A DNA stretch of 22,822 nt, taken from a virus. The stretch spans positions 1 to 22,822 of the IMG/VR virus record IMGVR_UViG_3300010370_000263; one strand, written 5' to 3'. Numbering within the stretch: position 1 is the stretch's first letter; every line of letters starts with the position of its first letter. Shown one piece after another: positions 1-7,875 of the stretch. A program made the translations under genes and the position numbers. Below the pieces are notes generated by a model that had not been told where the DNA came from, searched no databases, and saw nothing but the letters and a program-made list of their open reading frames with translations.

Positions 1-573
1 CCATTGCGATATGAAATTGAAAATACTGCAGCAACTGCAAGCAGTAGCACATTAAAACAGATTTGTTCAAGCGTCATTTCTGAGGGTGGATACGAGCTGC
101 GCGGATTGCAGCAAGCAGTTTCTATTCCAATCAACTCGCCTCGCACGCTTGGAACCGCTGGCACCTTCTATCCAGTAATTTCGATTCGATTGAAATCAAC
201 TCGTTTGGATGGAATTGTTATTCTTACTGCTATTTCACTGCTTGCAACTTCAACTGGTAATTTCAACTGGCAAGTGCGCGCAACTGGTGACACTACGGGA
301 GGAGCATGGGTTAGCGCTGGAACCAATAGCTCCGTTGAATATAACATTACTGGAGCGTCGTACGCAAATGGCAGAGTTGTTGCTAGTGGATTTTTTAGCT
401 CAACAAACCAAAGTGGCGCAAGCGTTGACATTCTCAAGGAAGCATTATTTAAGTTTCAACTAGAGCGCGACTCGTTTACCTCCACTGCATATGAATTGAC
501 TCTCCTCGTCGCCTCCGATGGGGCAGATGATCAGGTTGTCGCTTCGATGGATTTTGAAGAGATCTCTCGCTGA
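1..573 (+). CDS. Virion structural protein, C-terminal part (cut by window start)
   Basis: The reading frame is already open at base 1 (codons P-L-R-Y-E-I) and stops with TGA at 571-573, so at least 190 residues of C-terminus are visible and the true start lies upstream. A TTG at position 4 could be read as a start, but I treat it as internal. The sequence is rich in Ser, Thr, Ala and Gly with alternating beta-type hydrophobics and has no Cys, no membrane segment and no catalytic motif. The segment TLKQICSSVISEGGYE resembles a stretch I recall from structural proteins of marine cyanophages and pelagiphages; this is recognition from memory. Its place directly before the tail chaperones suggests a head, neck or tail structural protein. 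Which one cannot be told from this fragment. Confidence 0.6.
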   Translation, partial: PLRYEIENTAATASSSTLKQICSSVISEGGYELRGLQQAVSIPINSPRTLGTAGTFYPVISIRLKSTRLDGIVILTAISLLATSTGNFNWQVRATGDTTGGAWVSAGTNSSVEYNITGASYANGRVVASGFFSSTNQSGASVDILKEALFKFQLERDSFTSTAYELTLLVASDGADDQVVASMDFEEISR

Positions 574-624
574 TTGCGTTAAGAGCCATTTTGCTCTATC
601 GTTTACTCTGACCACGGTTTTTCT

Positions 625-1002
625 ATGGCCGCCACTCCTGCTCCTACTTCAGCCGCTCCGATGAGGGCAATTGATCGCCTGCGTAAAGCAGCAAACTTTG
701 AGCCGATTAAACAAGTTGTAGAACTTGTTGATGGTAGCGAGTTTGTATTTTATGCGACCCCACTTACGGCGGCTGAACGCGAAAAAGCGCAAAAAGATGC
801 AAAGTCGGATAGCGCAAACGACTTTGCGATGCAACTCCTGCTCAGGAAAGCAATTGATGAGAACGGCGAACGTCTTTTCAAGCCTGGCGACGCACCTGTT
901 CTAAGGCAGGAAATTGAAGACGAAGATTTGCAGAAACTGATTCTTTGCGTCCTTCGCCCTCGCGGCTCGGAGGATGCTGAGCCCGATTCTAAAAGCGATT
1001 GA
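625..1002 (+). CDS. Tail assembly chaperone, short product (gpG-like)
   Basis: 125 residues. After a Pro/Ala/Ser-rich start, the core has a predicted beta pair (VVELVDGSEFVFYATPL) and a helical, charged part (LTAAEREKAQKDAK), then a conserved-looking Leu-rich stretch and an acidic Ser/Asp tail. This size and pattern, placed one gene before the tape measure and overlapping a small second ORF in another frame, is the standard gpG/gpGT chaperone arrangement of long-tailed phages. Such chaperones bind the tape measure and bring tube subunits to it, and are not usually in the mature virion. The ATG at 625 has no clear Shine-Dalgarno sequence. The ORF overlaps the next one by 29 nt and may yield a longer product by frameshifting. 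I infer function from context and general pattern, not from a close family match. Confidence 0.7.
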   Translation: MAATPAPTSAAPMRAIDRLRKAANFEPIKQVVELVDGSEFVFYATPLTAAEREKAQKDAKSDSANDFAMQLLLRKAIDENGERLFKPGDAPVLRQEIEDEDLQKLILCVLRPRGSEDAEPDSKSD

Positions 1003-1192
1003 GCAAGAGTTAGAGTCCGACAATAGACTTTACTTTCAGCTTTCTCTTGCAGAAGCCTTGCATTGCACCCTGTTTGAACTTAAGGACAGGGTGACAGACG
1101 AAGAGCTTGCTCTTTGGGCCGCCTATTTTTCGATTAAGAGCAAGCGGCAAGAGAAGGAGATCGAAAAGATCAAGCGCGAGACTCGTCGCTAG
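974..1192 (+). CDS. Tail assembly chaperone, second ORF (GT extension)
   Basis: If started at ATG 974 this is a 72-residue, highly charged helical protein (residues 14-72 rich in Glu, Lys and Arg, ending KRETRR). The frame is open from 941, just after a TGA at 938-940, so it can be joined to the upstream chaperone anywhere between 941 and 1002. Relative to the upstream ORF it lies in the +1 (equivalently -2) frame, not the -1 frame used by lambda G/GT. GGAGG lies at 969-973, directly against the ATG with no spacer, which is poor for ordinary initiation. This favours expression as a fusion made by frameshifting, as in many tail chaperone pairs. Slippage on AAAA at 991-994 would give a product of about 188 residues. 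Independent translation remains possible. Confidence 0.65.
   Translation: MLSPILKAIEQELESDNRLYFQLSLAEALHCTLFELKDRVTDEELALWAAYFSIKSKRQEKEIEKIKRETRR
989..1002 (+). promoter_or_regulatory. Candidate +1 ribosomal frameshift site in the chaperone overlap
   Basis: In the upstream frame the end reads TCT AAA AGC GAT TGA. A Lys tRNA on AAA (991-993) could move one base forward and pair perfectly with AAA at 992-994, after which GCG ATT GAG continues in the downstream chaperone frame. A second candidate is CCC-G at 982-985, where moving to CCG costs only the wobble base. The Shine-Dalgarno-like GGAGG at 969-973 lies 17 nt before the AAAA run and could act as a stimulator. The -1 frame is closed by stops here (TGA 978, TAA 990), so a lambda-type -1 shift is excluded. 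The exact site is an inference. Confidence 0.4.
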
Positions 1193-1213
1193 CCGCCTTC
1201 AGGGCGGCTTTTT
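1191..1213 (+). terminator. Rho-independent terminator-like hairpin before the tape measure gene
   Basis: AGCCGCC (1191-1197) pairs fully with GGCGGCT (1203-1209) around a five-base loop TTCAG, and the stem runs into TTTTT (1209-1213). It starts inside the stop codon of the second chaperone ORF. A 7-bp GC-rich stem plus a U tract is a classic intrinsic terminator. Because the downstream tail genes have no obvious promoter of their own, it probably acts as a partial terminator that lowers tape measure transcription relative to the chaperones. Confidence 0.75.
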
Positions 1214-1253
1214 CGTGTCTGAGTAGACTGCCAGCAAGTCTAGGTCGAACAAC

Positions 1254-4200
1254 GTGGCTAGCTACGAGGCAATTATTAATCTTGTAGTCCAGGGCGAGGC
1301 TGCGTTAAATCGTATTCAGAAAAAAATTGATAATTTATATAAAACTGTAGGCGATCTTGAAACGAAAAAAAAATTTCAAGGCTCTCAGGCCGCCGCTTCA
1401 TTTGTAAGACAACAGGCAGATGAGCTGGAAAGAGTTGTATCTGTATCGAAACAGCAAATTAAAGAGCAAGAGAGAAGTATTGTAAAGCAAAGCAAGCTCA
1501 ATGCTGCGGTTGACCTGTACGAAAGAAGACAAAGGCAGCTATCTCGTACGAGTGTAGCCAATCAGAAGCAATTTGCTGCTCAAATTAAAGACATAGAAGA
1601 TGGTTTTAAGTTTTTTAAAGATAGAAAAAACGCCGCTGGCGTTCAGGCAATTGCAACTGAGCTCGGAAGAATTATTGAATACGACAATGAGCTAAATAGA
1701 ATTTCCGATCGTAGGACCGCGAATCAACGTAAGCTTTATTCTTTTAGTAAAGAAATAGCAAAATACGAATCTTTTGGGCTAAAAACAGATAGGGCAAGAA
1801 AGACTCTTTCCAACTTTGAAGGAGTTGCTGGCAGCAATCAACTTAAGCAAGCCCAGCAATATGAATCTGCTCTTAAAAATCAATTAAAGCTGCTTAAGGA
1901 TCAATTCACAGAACAACAAAGAGTTGCAAGAATTGCGCCAAGTTCTCCCATCCGTGGAGGATTAAATTTTCCTGGTAGCCCTATAGCAGAGCAAAGGGCA
2001 CTTAAGGAAGCAAGAGCCGGCTTTCCATCATCGCCGATTCTTGGCTCTGTCACAATGGCTGGCAGTCCAAAGGCAGAGCAGGAAAGACTAAAACGTGAGA
2101 AAGAAATAGCTGAAGCTACTGGGCTTGCCGGAAAAGCTGCTCAGAGACTTGTTGGTGCTCAAGGCAGGGTTGAACTCACCTCCGCAATAGATCAATACTT
2201 GAGCGGTCTAGACAACATTCAGTCTGGTGCGCAAAAAATACTAAAAAAAGATGCAAGCCTTCTTAAGGATTTTGATCAAAAATTAAAAAATAGAGAAACT
2301 GCAAAAAAATCAGAAAAGGCAATTGCTGAAGCGACTGGGCTTGCCGAACAGGCCGCCCAAAGACTTGTCGGCATTGAAAACAGAACCGAACTTGCGTCTG
2401 CTATAGATGAATACTTGACGGGATTGAGTGATGTTCAGTCAGGCGCCGAAAAACTGCTTAAAAAGAACGCAAAGTCGCTCAAAGACTTTGATCAAAGACT
2501 CAAGGAGAGAGGCGATTTTCAAAAGTCACAAGAAAAAGCTATTGCTGATGCTTGGAAAATGCGCGGTGGCCCTGCGCTTCCGACTGGTTTTAACGAAGCT
2601 GGCATAATTAAACAAAAAGGAGCTTCTGTTGATATTGGCGCCCAAAGGCGCCTGCAAAGCGTTCTTGCGTCTGGAGCAATTATTGAACAAGGATTAATTA
2701 ATCTTAGGAGCAAAGGTGCCAATGTATCAAGAGAGCTTGTCGATCTTCAAAGCAGTCTAAATACTGCGAAGCAAAAAGATTACACCATATCAGAGAATAC
2801 GCTTGATGTTTTAGCTTCTCAGGTTTCCCTTGCTGGTAAGTTTGCTCAACTTCAACGAACCATCCTTGCTGGCCAAGCAGGCGGTGGACGTGGTGGAGCC
2901 GAAGTCACGACTTCTGGTCTTGAGCAGGCACTTCAGCGCCTTCAAGAAGCTCGTGGCGCGCGTCAGGCGTTTCTTGGTGATACTTCGCCTGCACAGGCAA
3001 TTGATCAAATCGTACGCGAGTTTAATAAAGGCGCATCTGGTGGCGGAGCTGGACAAGTCGCTGAAAACGTTGTTGACACTTATGCCTCGGGAATCAAGGC
3101 CGGGATTCCCGCTGTAGCTCAAGCAATGATGAATCTTGGCAAGGCGGGAATTGACGCAATCAAAAAAGCTCTTGGCATGGCAAGTCCATCAAGGGTGATG
3201 CTTGCAATTGCAAAAAATCAAATTGATACCTACGTTGATTTCTTGAGGGCCGCGCTTCCTGCTGTAGAAGCTGTTGCGAAATTACTGGGCGAAGCTGGCG
3301 CTCCAGAAGTTAGCGGTAGCAAATCGTTCATTGTTCCTGAATCTGCTATAAGAAGGCCAATTACGGAAAGGGCGCGCACAAGGCCGCTTAGCGCCCAAGA
3401 TCTTGAAAGAAATAGTGTCATAGCTGAATATGCGGCATCGCAAATCACAGGCCCGATGGGCCAGTTTGAAAACGTTAAGCGAAAAATTGAAGATTTTATT
3501 GACAAGACCAGAACAATTGTTGACCTGGACAAGCTTTTTGGCGGAAAAGAGAATGAACGGTTTGCTATGGCTACGCGTGGCGTTTCCGCTGGGCCGGAGT
3601 TTGACAAGACTAGGGCTGCGCTTGCTGACTTTTATCAAATACCTGCCGAGTTAACGCCTGATCTTGAGCGTGGCGCAAAGGCCGCAAACGAAGCAGGCGT
3701 AAGTGCCGATGAGCTTGCACGATATGTTTCTGGCCTTGCTGCGGGTATAGAGCAAATTGGCACGCTTCTTCAATCTGCTGCAAAGCTTCCCACTCCTTCG
3801 GTTGCGACCCCCGCAACTGTTGTTGATAATGAATTTACGCGAGCGCAAGAGGTCGCCGCCAGGGCAGACGCAGCCGCTGCAGAAGCAGCAAGGAAAAAAG
3901 CTGAAGCACAAAAACCGTTTGAAGCATCAATTCAAAAAGCCGCTGAGCTTGACGCCGAAGCCAAGCGCAAGGCAGATGCCGCCGTTTCTTCTGTCGTCCA
4001 AGCGCAGATTGAAGCAGATGCAAGGGCAGGTGCAGAAGCTATCTCCAGGTCAATTCTTGACCCGATTAAATCTGCTGCGCCTGAAGGCAAGCGTCAAGTG
4101 CGTTCCGCCATTGAAAATCTATTTGATCGAGTTACTGGCGCCCTTGGATTTGGTGGAGGAAGTGGCGGTCGTCCTCCCGTACCTCCGACCGGCGGTGGCG

Positions 4201-7025
4201 GCCCTGCTCGTGATCCCGAGGAGTTTAATCGTCGCCTATCTCAGGCCGTCGATGAAGGGGCTGGAGCAGTTCTCGGCCTAAGAGAACTGCGTGACCCAAC
4301 AAAGGCAACAACACTTGAACTTGAAGCGCTTAGCAATGTGCTGAAAGAATTCAGAAAGATTCTTGACCCGACCACTGAAGGTTTCGACCGTTTAGAGAAA
4401 CAGCTACGCGAGACAGCCGCAAATCTTGATCGACAGGTTGAACGCCGTGCTCCTGAGGCAGGCTTCCTGACTCGCCAATTTGGCCCCAGGACGGCTCGCG
4501 GCCTGAGTGAGGGCTTGATTGGTGGCGCCTTCCCGCTGCTCTTTGGGCAGGGCGTTGGGGCTGCTATTGGAGGTGGTGCTGGTGGCTTTGCTGGTGGCTT
4601 CGCTGGTGGCGGCCTTGGCTTTGGCTTGTCGCTGGTTGGCACTGCGCTTGGCACTGCATTTGATGCGCTTAATCAAGCAGCGCAAGATGCTGGCAAGGCG
4701 CTTAAGTATCCGGTTGAGGGATTTGAAAAGCTAAAAGAGGCTGGTTTGCTTGCTGGTCGTGAGCAGGAATACTATATTTCTAAATTAATAGAAGCTGGAA
4801 GAGCGACAGAGGCGGCTGGCGTAATTCAAGCTGAAATCATCAAAAAGATTGGAGTGAGTGGAGTTGAAGACCTCCAGCGTCTTGGGGATTCTTCTTCTCG
4901 CCTTAGTAAGACTTGGGCTGAATTCAATCTTCAGCTTCAGGCAGCTATCGCTGGGCCATTAGCTGGCCTATTGAGTTGGCTCGCCAGTGCAATATCTGTC
5001 ATCAACAGTGGCACAAGAGAAGTAGAAAGGCAGCGTGACATTACTTCCGGCTTGTCTCCTAGCGACCTTAAGTCGCTTCAGGCTGAAGAGCAAAGAATAC
5101 TTTCAGGCCTAAATATTTTCAATGAAGCTGCAAAGAGACAGCAGGTGTCTCAACTTTACAGTCAATTTGAATCCAAGGCAAATATCAATACTCCGGCTGC
5201 GCGACTCACTCCAGAGCAGCTTGATGCCCAAAAGAAAGCTGAAGGTGTAACAAAAGAACTGCAGGCCCAAGTTGAGCTTCAGTCAAAACAACTCTCGTTG
5301 ACTGGGCTGACGCTTGAAAAAGATGGAGCTCGTTATATAAATGCGGCAAAGGCTGTTGCGGTTCAAGAGTATGACAACAAACTCCTTGAGATCAAAAATA
5401 GTTGGATTGGGCAAATTTTTAATAAAGAGCAAAATCTTGCAAAGATTCGTGGCGCAAATCTTCAACTTGCTGCTCAGTTGAAGCAAATCAACGAGGAAGT
5501 TGCTCGCAGACAGGAAGAACTTTATCAAAATAGCCTTCAGGCCGAAATAGCGCTTTATCAGCAAAAGCAAAAAAATATTGATATTGTTATTCGTACTGCC
5601 GAGTTCAATAGAGGCGAAGAAGCTGGATTATATAAAAAATTAGCTCTTACGGAAGAAATAAATCGAACAAAAATTGCTGAGTTTCAAGCTGAGGAAGAAT
5701 TGGCGTTGATCGCTGCGCAAAAAAATGGAACATACGAGCAGACCTCAAGGCTGTTTCAAGCAAGATCGGTTGCGCTTGAAGCAGAGCTTAAGCTAGAAGA
5801 AGCGATTACTCGCCAGCAAATTGCTCAGCTTCAATTCAATAAATTTATTTCTATAGAGCAGGCAAAGCGTGAGGCGGTTGACCCATTTGTTCAGTTTAGA
5901 CAATCGCAACAATTCGATCAGCAGTATGCACAAACCTACCATCGTCTTCTGACTGAGGGAATTGCGCCAGCGGAAGCGCGAAGGATTGCCGACTTTGAAC
6001 GCCTTGTTGCTCAACAACTTAAGTCGCTTGATATTCAGGTTGCAATAGCTCAATCCACCTACAATGAAGCTGTTGCACGTGGAATTGCTGGACAAGAATT
6101 AAAGAATTATGCTGATAATCTTGAGAGACTGAAAGAGGCTCGTGGCGCCGCTGCAAAAGATGCCGCCGCTGGTCCGGGCCCTGCGCCCCAAGAGATACCG
6201 GGCGCAAAAATTCAAGAATTTATCTCTACCGCCGAAGAGGAATTAAAAGACCTTGAAGCTCTTGCTGTTCGTGTTTCTCAAGGCATTGGTGACGCAATTG
6301 CAAGTTCAATGGCAAACGGCATCACTGGGTTAATTGAAGGTACGACCACAGCAAAAGAGGTATTTGCTGGATTCCTGAAAGATGTTGGCAACATTTTGAT
6401 CAAAGAAGGTACGCGCATGATCGGCATGTATGTTGCTATTGGTATTGCGAAGATGTTTGCGGGGCTGCTCAGCGGTGCGGCTGGTGCAAGCAAGCCAGCT
6501 TTACCTGGATCAATGGGGCAAGCAACAAAAACCGGAATTGATGCCGGCGCCGGAAACATTTCGGATATGCTTAGCGGACTCGCTGCAGATGGAGCCTATT
6601 TTGCAAATGGAGTCGCGGCTTTTGCGAAAGGCGGCATGTTTACGAATTCTGTTGTTTCTTCGCCGACTCTCTTTAAGTTTGCAGATGGTGGCGTTCAGCG
6701 CACTGGCCTGATGGGTGAGGCCGGTCCAGAGGCGATCATGCCCCTGCGCCGCTCAGCTAGTGGTCGCCTTGGAGTCGAAGCCAGCGGTCTGCGCGAGGCA
6801 ATGAACTCGGGCGCTGGTGGCGGCATGGGCACTCCCTCACTCAACATGACCTTCGAGACCACCAACATTGGAGGCGTGGAGTACGTCAGCCGCGATCAAC
6901 TCGAAGCCGCAATGGCTGCTACTCGCCGTGATGCAGCTCGCGATGGCGCTCGTCAAGGAATGTCGATGACACTTGATAAGCTACAACAAAGCCCTGGCAC
7001 TCGTAGCCGAGTGGGACTCCGCTGA
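1254..7025 (+). CDS. Tape measure protein
   Basis: 1,923 residues, by far the largest ORF, straight after the chaperone pair. The N-terminal third is almost all helix and coiled coil rich in Lys, Glu, Gln and Ala. It contains a 72-residue tandem duplication (about residues 284-427). Near residue 640 is a hydrophobic helical stretch with ASPSRV, a motif often seen in tape measures. At about 1,089-1,136 is a Gly/Ala-rich hydrophobic segment that could enter the host membrane. The C-terminus carries GEAGPEAIMPL (about 1,821-1,831), typical of lambda-type tape measures, followed by a Gly-rich tail. No lysozyme or peptidase domain is visible. In this family the helical core sets tail length and the protein is ejected ahead of DNA. 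The start is GTG 1254, with no good Shine-Dalgarno. The stop overlaps the next start (TGATG). Confidence 0.93.
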   Translation: MASYEAIINLVVQGEAALNRIQKKIDNLYKTVGDLETKKKFQGSQAAASFVRQQADELERVVSVSKQQIKEQERSIVKQSKLNAAVDLYERRQRQLSRTSVANQKQFAAQIKDIEDGFKFFKDRKNAAGVQAIATELGRIIEYDNELNRISDRRTANQRKLYSFSKEIAKYESFGLKTDRARKTLSNFEGVAGSNQLKQAQQYESALKNQLKLLKDQFTEQQRVARIAPSSPIRGGLNFPGSPIAEQRALKEARAGFPSSPILGSVTMAGSPKAEQERLKREKEIAEATGLAGKAAQRLVGAQGRVELTSAIDQYLSGLDNIQSGAQKILKKDASLLKDFDQKLKNRETAKKSEKAIAEATGLAEQAAQRLVGIENRTELASAIDEYLTGLSDVQSGAEKLLKKNAKSLKDFDQRLKERGDFQKSQEKAIADAWKMRGGPALPTGFNEAGIIKQKGASVDIGAQRRLQSVLASGAIIEQGLINLRSKGANVSRELVDLQSSLNTAKQKDYTISENTLDVLASQVSLAGKFAQLQRTILAGQAGGGRGGAEVTTSGLEQALQRLQEARGARQAFLGDTSPAQAIDQIVREFNKGASGGGAGQVAENVVDTYASGIKAGIPAVAQAMMNLGKAGIDAIKKALGMASPSRVMLAIAKNQIDTYVDFLRAALPAVEAVAKLLGEAGAPEVSGSKSFIVPESAIRRPITERARTRPLSAQDLERNSVIAEYAASQITGPMGQFENVKRKIEDFIDKTRTIVDLDKLFGGKENERFAMATRGVSAGPEFDKTRAALADFYQIPAELTPDLERGAKAANEAGVSADELARYVSGLAAGIEQIGTLLQSAAKLPTPSVATPATVVDNEFTRAQEVAARADAAAAEAARKKAEAQKPFEASIQKAAELDAEAKRKADAAVSSVVQAQIEADARAGAEAISRSILDPIKSAAPEGKRQVRSAIENLFDRVTGALGFGGGSGGRPPVPPTGGGGPARDPEEFNRRLSQAVDEGAGAVLGLRELRDPTKATTLELEALSNVLKEFRKILDPTTEGFDRLEKQLRETAANLDRQVERRAPEAGFLTRQFGPRTARGLSEGLIGGAFPLLFGQGVGAAIGGGAGGFAGGFAGGGLGFGLSLVGTALGTAFDALNQAAQDAGKALKYPVEGFEKLKEAGLLAGREQEYYISKLIEAGRATEAAGVIQAEIIKKIGVSGVEDLQRLGDSSSRLSKTWAEFNLQLQAAIAGPLAGLLSWLASAISVINSGTREVERQRDITSGLSPSDLKSLQAEEQRILSGLNIFNEAAKRQQVSQLYSQFESKANINTPAARLTPEQLDAQKKAEGVTKELQAQVELQSKQLSLTGLTLEKDGARYINAAKAVAVQEYDNKLLEIKNSWIGQIFNKEQNLAKIRGANLQLAAQLKQINEEVARRQEELYQNSLQAEIALYQQKQKNIDIVIRTAEFNRGEEAGLYKKLALTEEINRTKIAEFQAEEELALIAAQKNGTYEQTSRLFQARSVALEAELKLEEAITRQQIAQLQFNKFISIEQAKREAVDPFVQFRQSQQFDQQYAQTYHRLLTEGIAPAEARRIADFERLVAQQLKSLDIQVAIAQSTYNEAVARGIAGQELKNYADNLERLKEARGAAAKDAAAGPGPAPQEIPGAKIQEFISTAEEELKDLEALAVRVSQGIGDAIASSMANGITGLIEGTTTAKEVFAGFLKDVGNILIKEGTRMIGMYVAIGIAKMFAGLLSGAAGASKPALPGSMGQATKTGIDAGAGNISDMLSGLAADGAYFANGVAAFAKGGMFTNSVVSSPTLFKFADGGVQRTGLMGEAGPEAIMPLRRSASGRLGVEASGLREAMNSGAGGGMGTPSLNMTFETTNIGGVEYVSRDQLEAAMAATRRDAARDGARQGMSMTLDKLQQSPGTRSRVGLR
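2088..2550 (+). repeat. Tandem 72-codon duplication inside the tape measure gene
   Basis: Two copies of a 216-nt unit are in register: the shared block GGGCTTGCC lies at 2121 and again at 2337. Both encode IAEATGLA, AAQRLVG, ELxSAIDxYLxGL, a QSGA-containing stretch and LKDFDQ blocks. A third partial start (EKAIADA, about 2534-2554) follows. The protein is well conserved while many third codon positions differ. Repeats of this kind change tape length in whole helical units. Confidence 0.85.
4515..4665 (+). repeat. Gly/Ala-rich low-complexity segment in the tape measure gene
   Basis: Repeated GGTGGC/GCTGGT-type codons encode runs such as GGGAGGFAGGFAGGG flanked by LLFGQGVGAAIG and LSLVGTALGTAF. 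The DNA is locally GC-rich and repetitive. The product is a hydrophobic, flexible segment of about 50 residues, consistent with the membrane-active part proposed for many tape measures. Confidence 0.6.
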
Positions 7026-7414
7026 TGACTGCACAATTTCCTAGCGTCAGACCCGCAGAGCGAAGCTTTCGTCCGGGCCAGTACCCGACAAAAAGTTACC
7101 GAGCGCTATCAGGAGCAATTGTCAAACGCGCATTTGGCAACCGAGCGTATGGATACGAGCTGCAGTTAAGCTTCAACAATATCACTGATTCCGTTACTGC
7201 CCAATTTGTTGATCATTACAACAATACAAGAGGTGGATTTGAAAGATTTACTCTTCCCGCTGAACTATTTGTTGGTATGGATGCAAATCTAACAAGCAAA
7301 ATTCAAGCGCCTACGCAAATCAAATGGGAGTACTCAGGCCCACCAGACATTAAATCCGTGTTTAACGGAAGAAGCACAGTGACAATTACTTTAACAGGGG
7401 AGCTTGAGTACTAA
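7025..7414 (+). CDS. Minor tail protein, lambda gpM-like
   Basis: 129 residues with a beta-rich pattern, one distal tyrosine-rich stretch (FGNRAYGYELQLSF) and a C-terminal beta segment (STVTITLTGELEY). Size, position right after the tape measure and predicted fold class match the gpM slot in the order tape measure - M - L - K - I/J. In lambda this protein joins the tail-tip initiator complex on which the tube polymerises. The start overlaps the tape measure stop (TGATG) and the stop overlaps the next ATG (TAATG), indicating translational coupling. Sequence identity to gpM itself cannot be judged here. It could instead be a distal tail protein analogue, since no diagnostic motif separates the two. 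Confidence 0.6.
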   Translation: MTAQFPSVRPAERSFRPGQYPTKSYRALSGAIVKRAFGNRAYGYELQLSFNNITDSVTAQFVDHYNNTRGGFERFTLPAELFVGMDANLTSKIQAPTQIKWEYSGPPDIKSVFNGRSTVTITLTGELEY

Positions 7415-7875
7415 TGTCAGAAATTCGCATCGCTCAGTATTTCAAGCTCGTTACCGCAACACAAACACTGCGCTACCAAAATTACTTTGTTGGGCAATCG
7501 AGTAGCTATCTAAGCGAATCTTACGATTTTGCTCCATTTCGAGCAGAGGGTGCACTTGCATCATTGAATGGTGACAATGAAAATCTGCGCATTCTTTTCC
7601 CGAACATTGAAGTTGCGTTGCGCCTTGTAGAACAAGCAAATGGAAATCGCTTAAGTGAGCTAACATTTGTTACTGCATGGCTGAATGCAAGCGAGCAAAT
7701 TATAAATCCAATGACTGATTACTATATTGGAATTGGTGCAAGTTATAGCGAAACAACAATTGAGCTTCGTTTTCGCTCTGCCGTTGACAGCGTTGGAAGT
7801 GGTTTTCCTGCTCGCACGTTAACCCGTGATCTTGTCGGGCCGCTCCCATTGAACAGCGAGCTTTACCTGAGGTGA
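7414..7875 (+). CDS. Tail tip protein, gpL / DUF1833-like
   Basis: 153 residues, beta-rich, without Cys. In lambda-type tails gpL bridges the tube and the tip and can hold an iron-sulfur cluster through C-terminal cysteines. Those cysteines are absent, so any likeness is at the level of position and fold, as with DUF1833-type tail proteins. The middle contains a regular beta pattern (NLRILFPNIEVALRLVEQ) and the end has RTLTRDLVGPLP. A Shine-Dalgarno-like AGGGGAG lies about 11 nt before the ATG, one of the better ribosome sites in the window. The stop overlaps the next GTG (GTGA). I infer the role mainly from synteny and moderate pattern similarity. Confidence 0.5.
   Translation: MSEIRIAQYFKLVTATQTLRYQNYFVGQSSSYLSESYDFAPFRAEGALASLNGDNENLRILFPNIEVALRLVEQANGNRLSELTFVTAWLNASEQIINPMTDYYIGIGASYSETTIELRFRSAVDSVGSGFPARTLTRDLVGPLPLNSELYLR

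Noticed and set aside
582-597. Small hairpin AGAGC/GCTCT after the first gene
   Set aside because: Only 5 bp with no U tract, so too weak to call a terminator.
2811-3122. Long reverse-strand reading frames inside the tape measure gene
   Set aside because: They lie fully within a clear coding gene, have unlikely composition and arise from the codon bias of the tape measure.
3757-4281. 174-residue alternative frame inside the tape measure gene
   Set aside because: Low-complexity Leu, Lys, Arg and Pro content typical of a shifted reading of Ala/Gln-rich coding sequence, with no start site.
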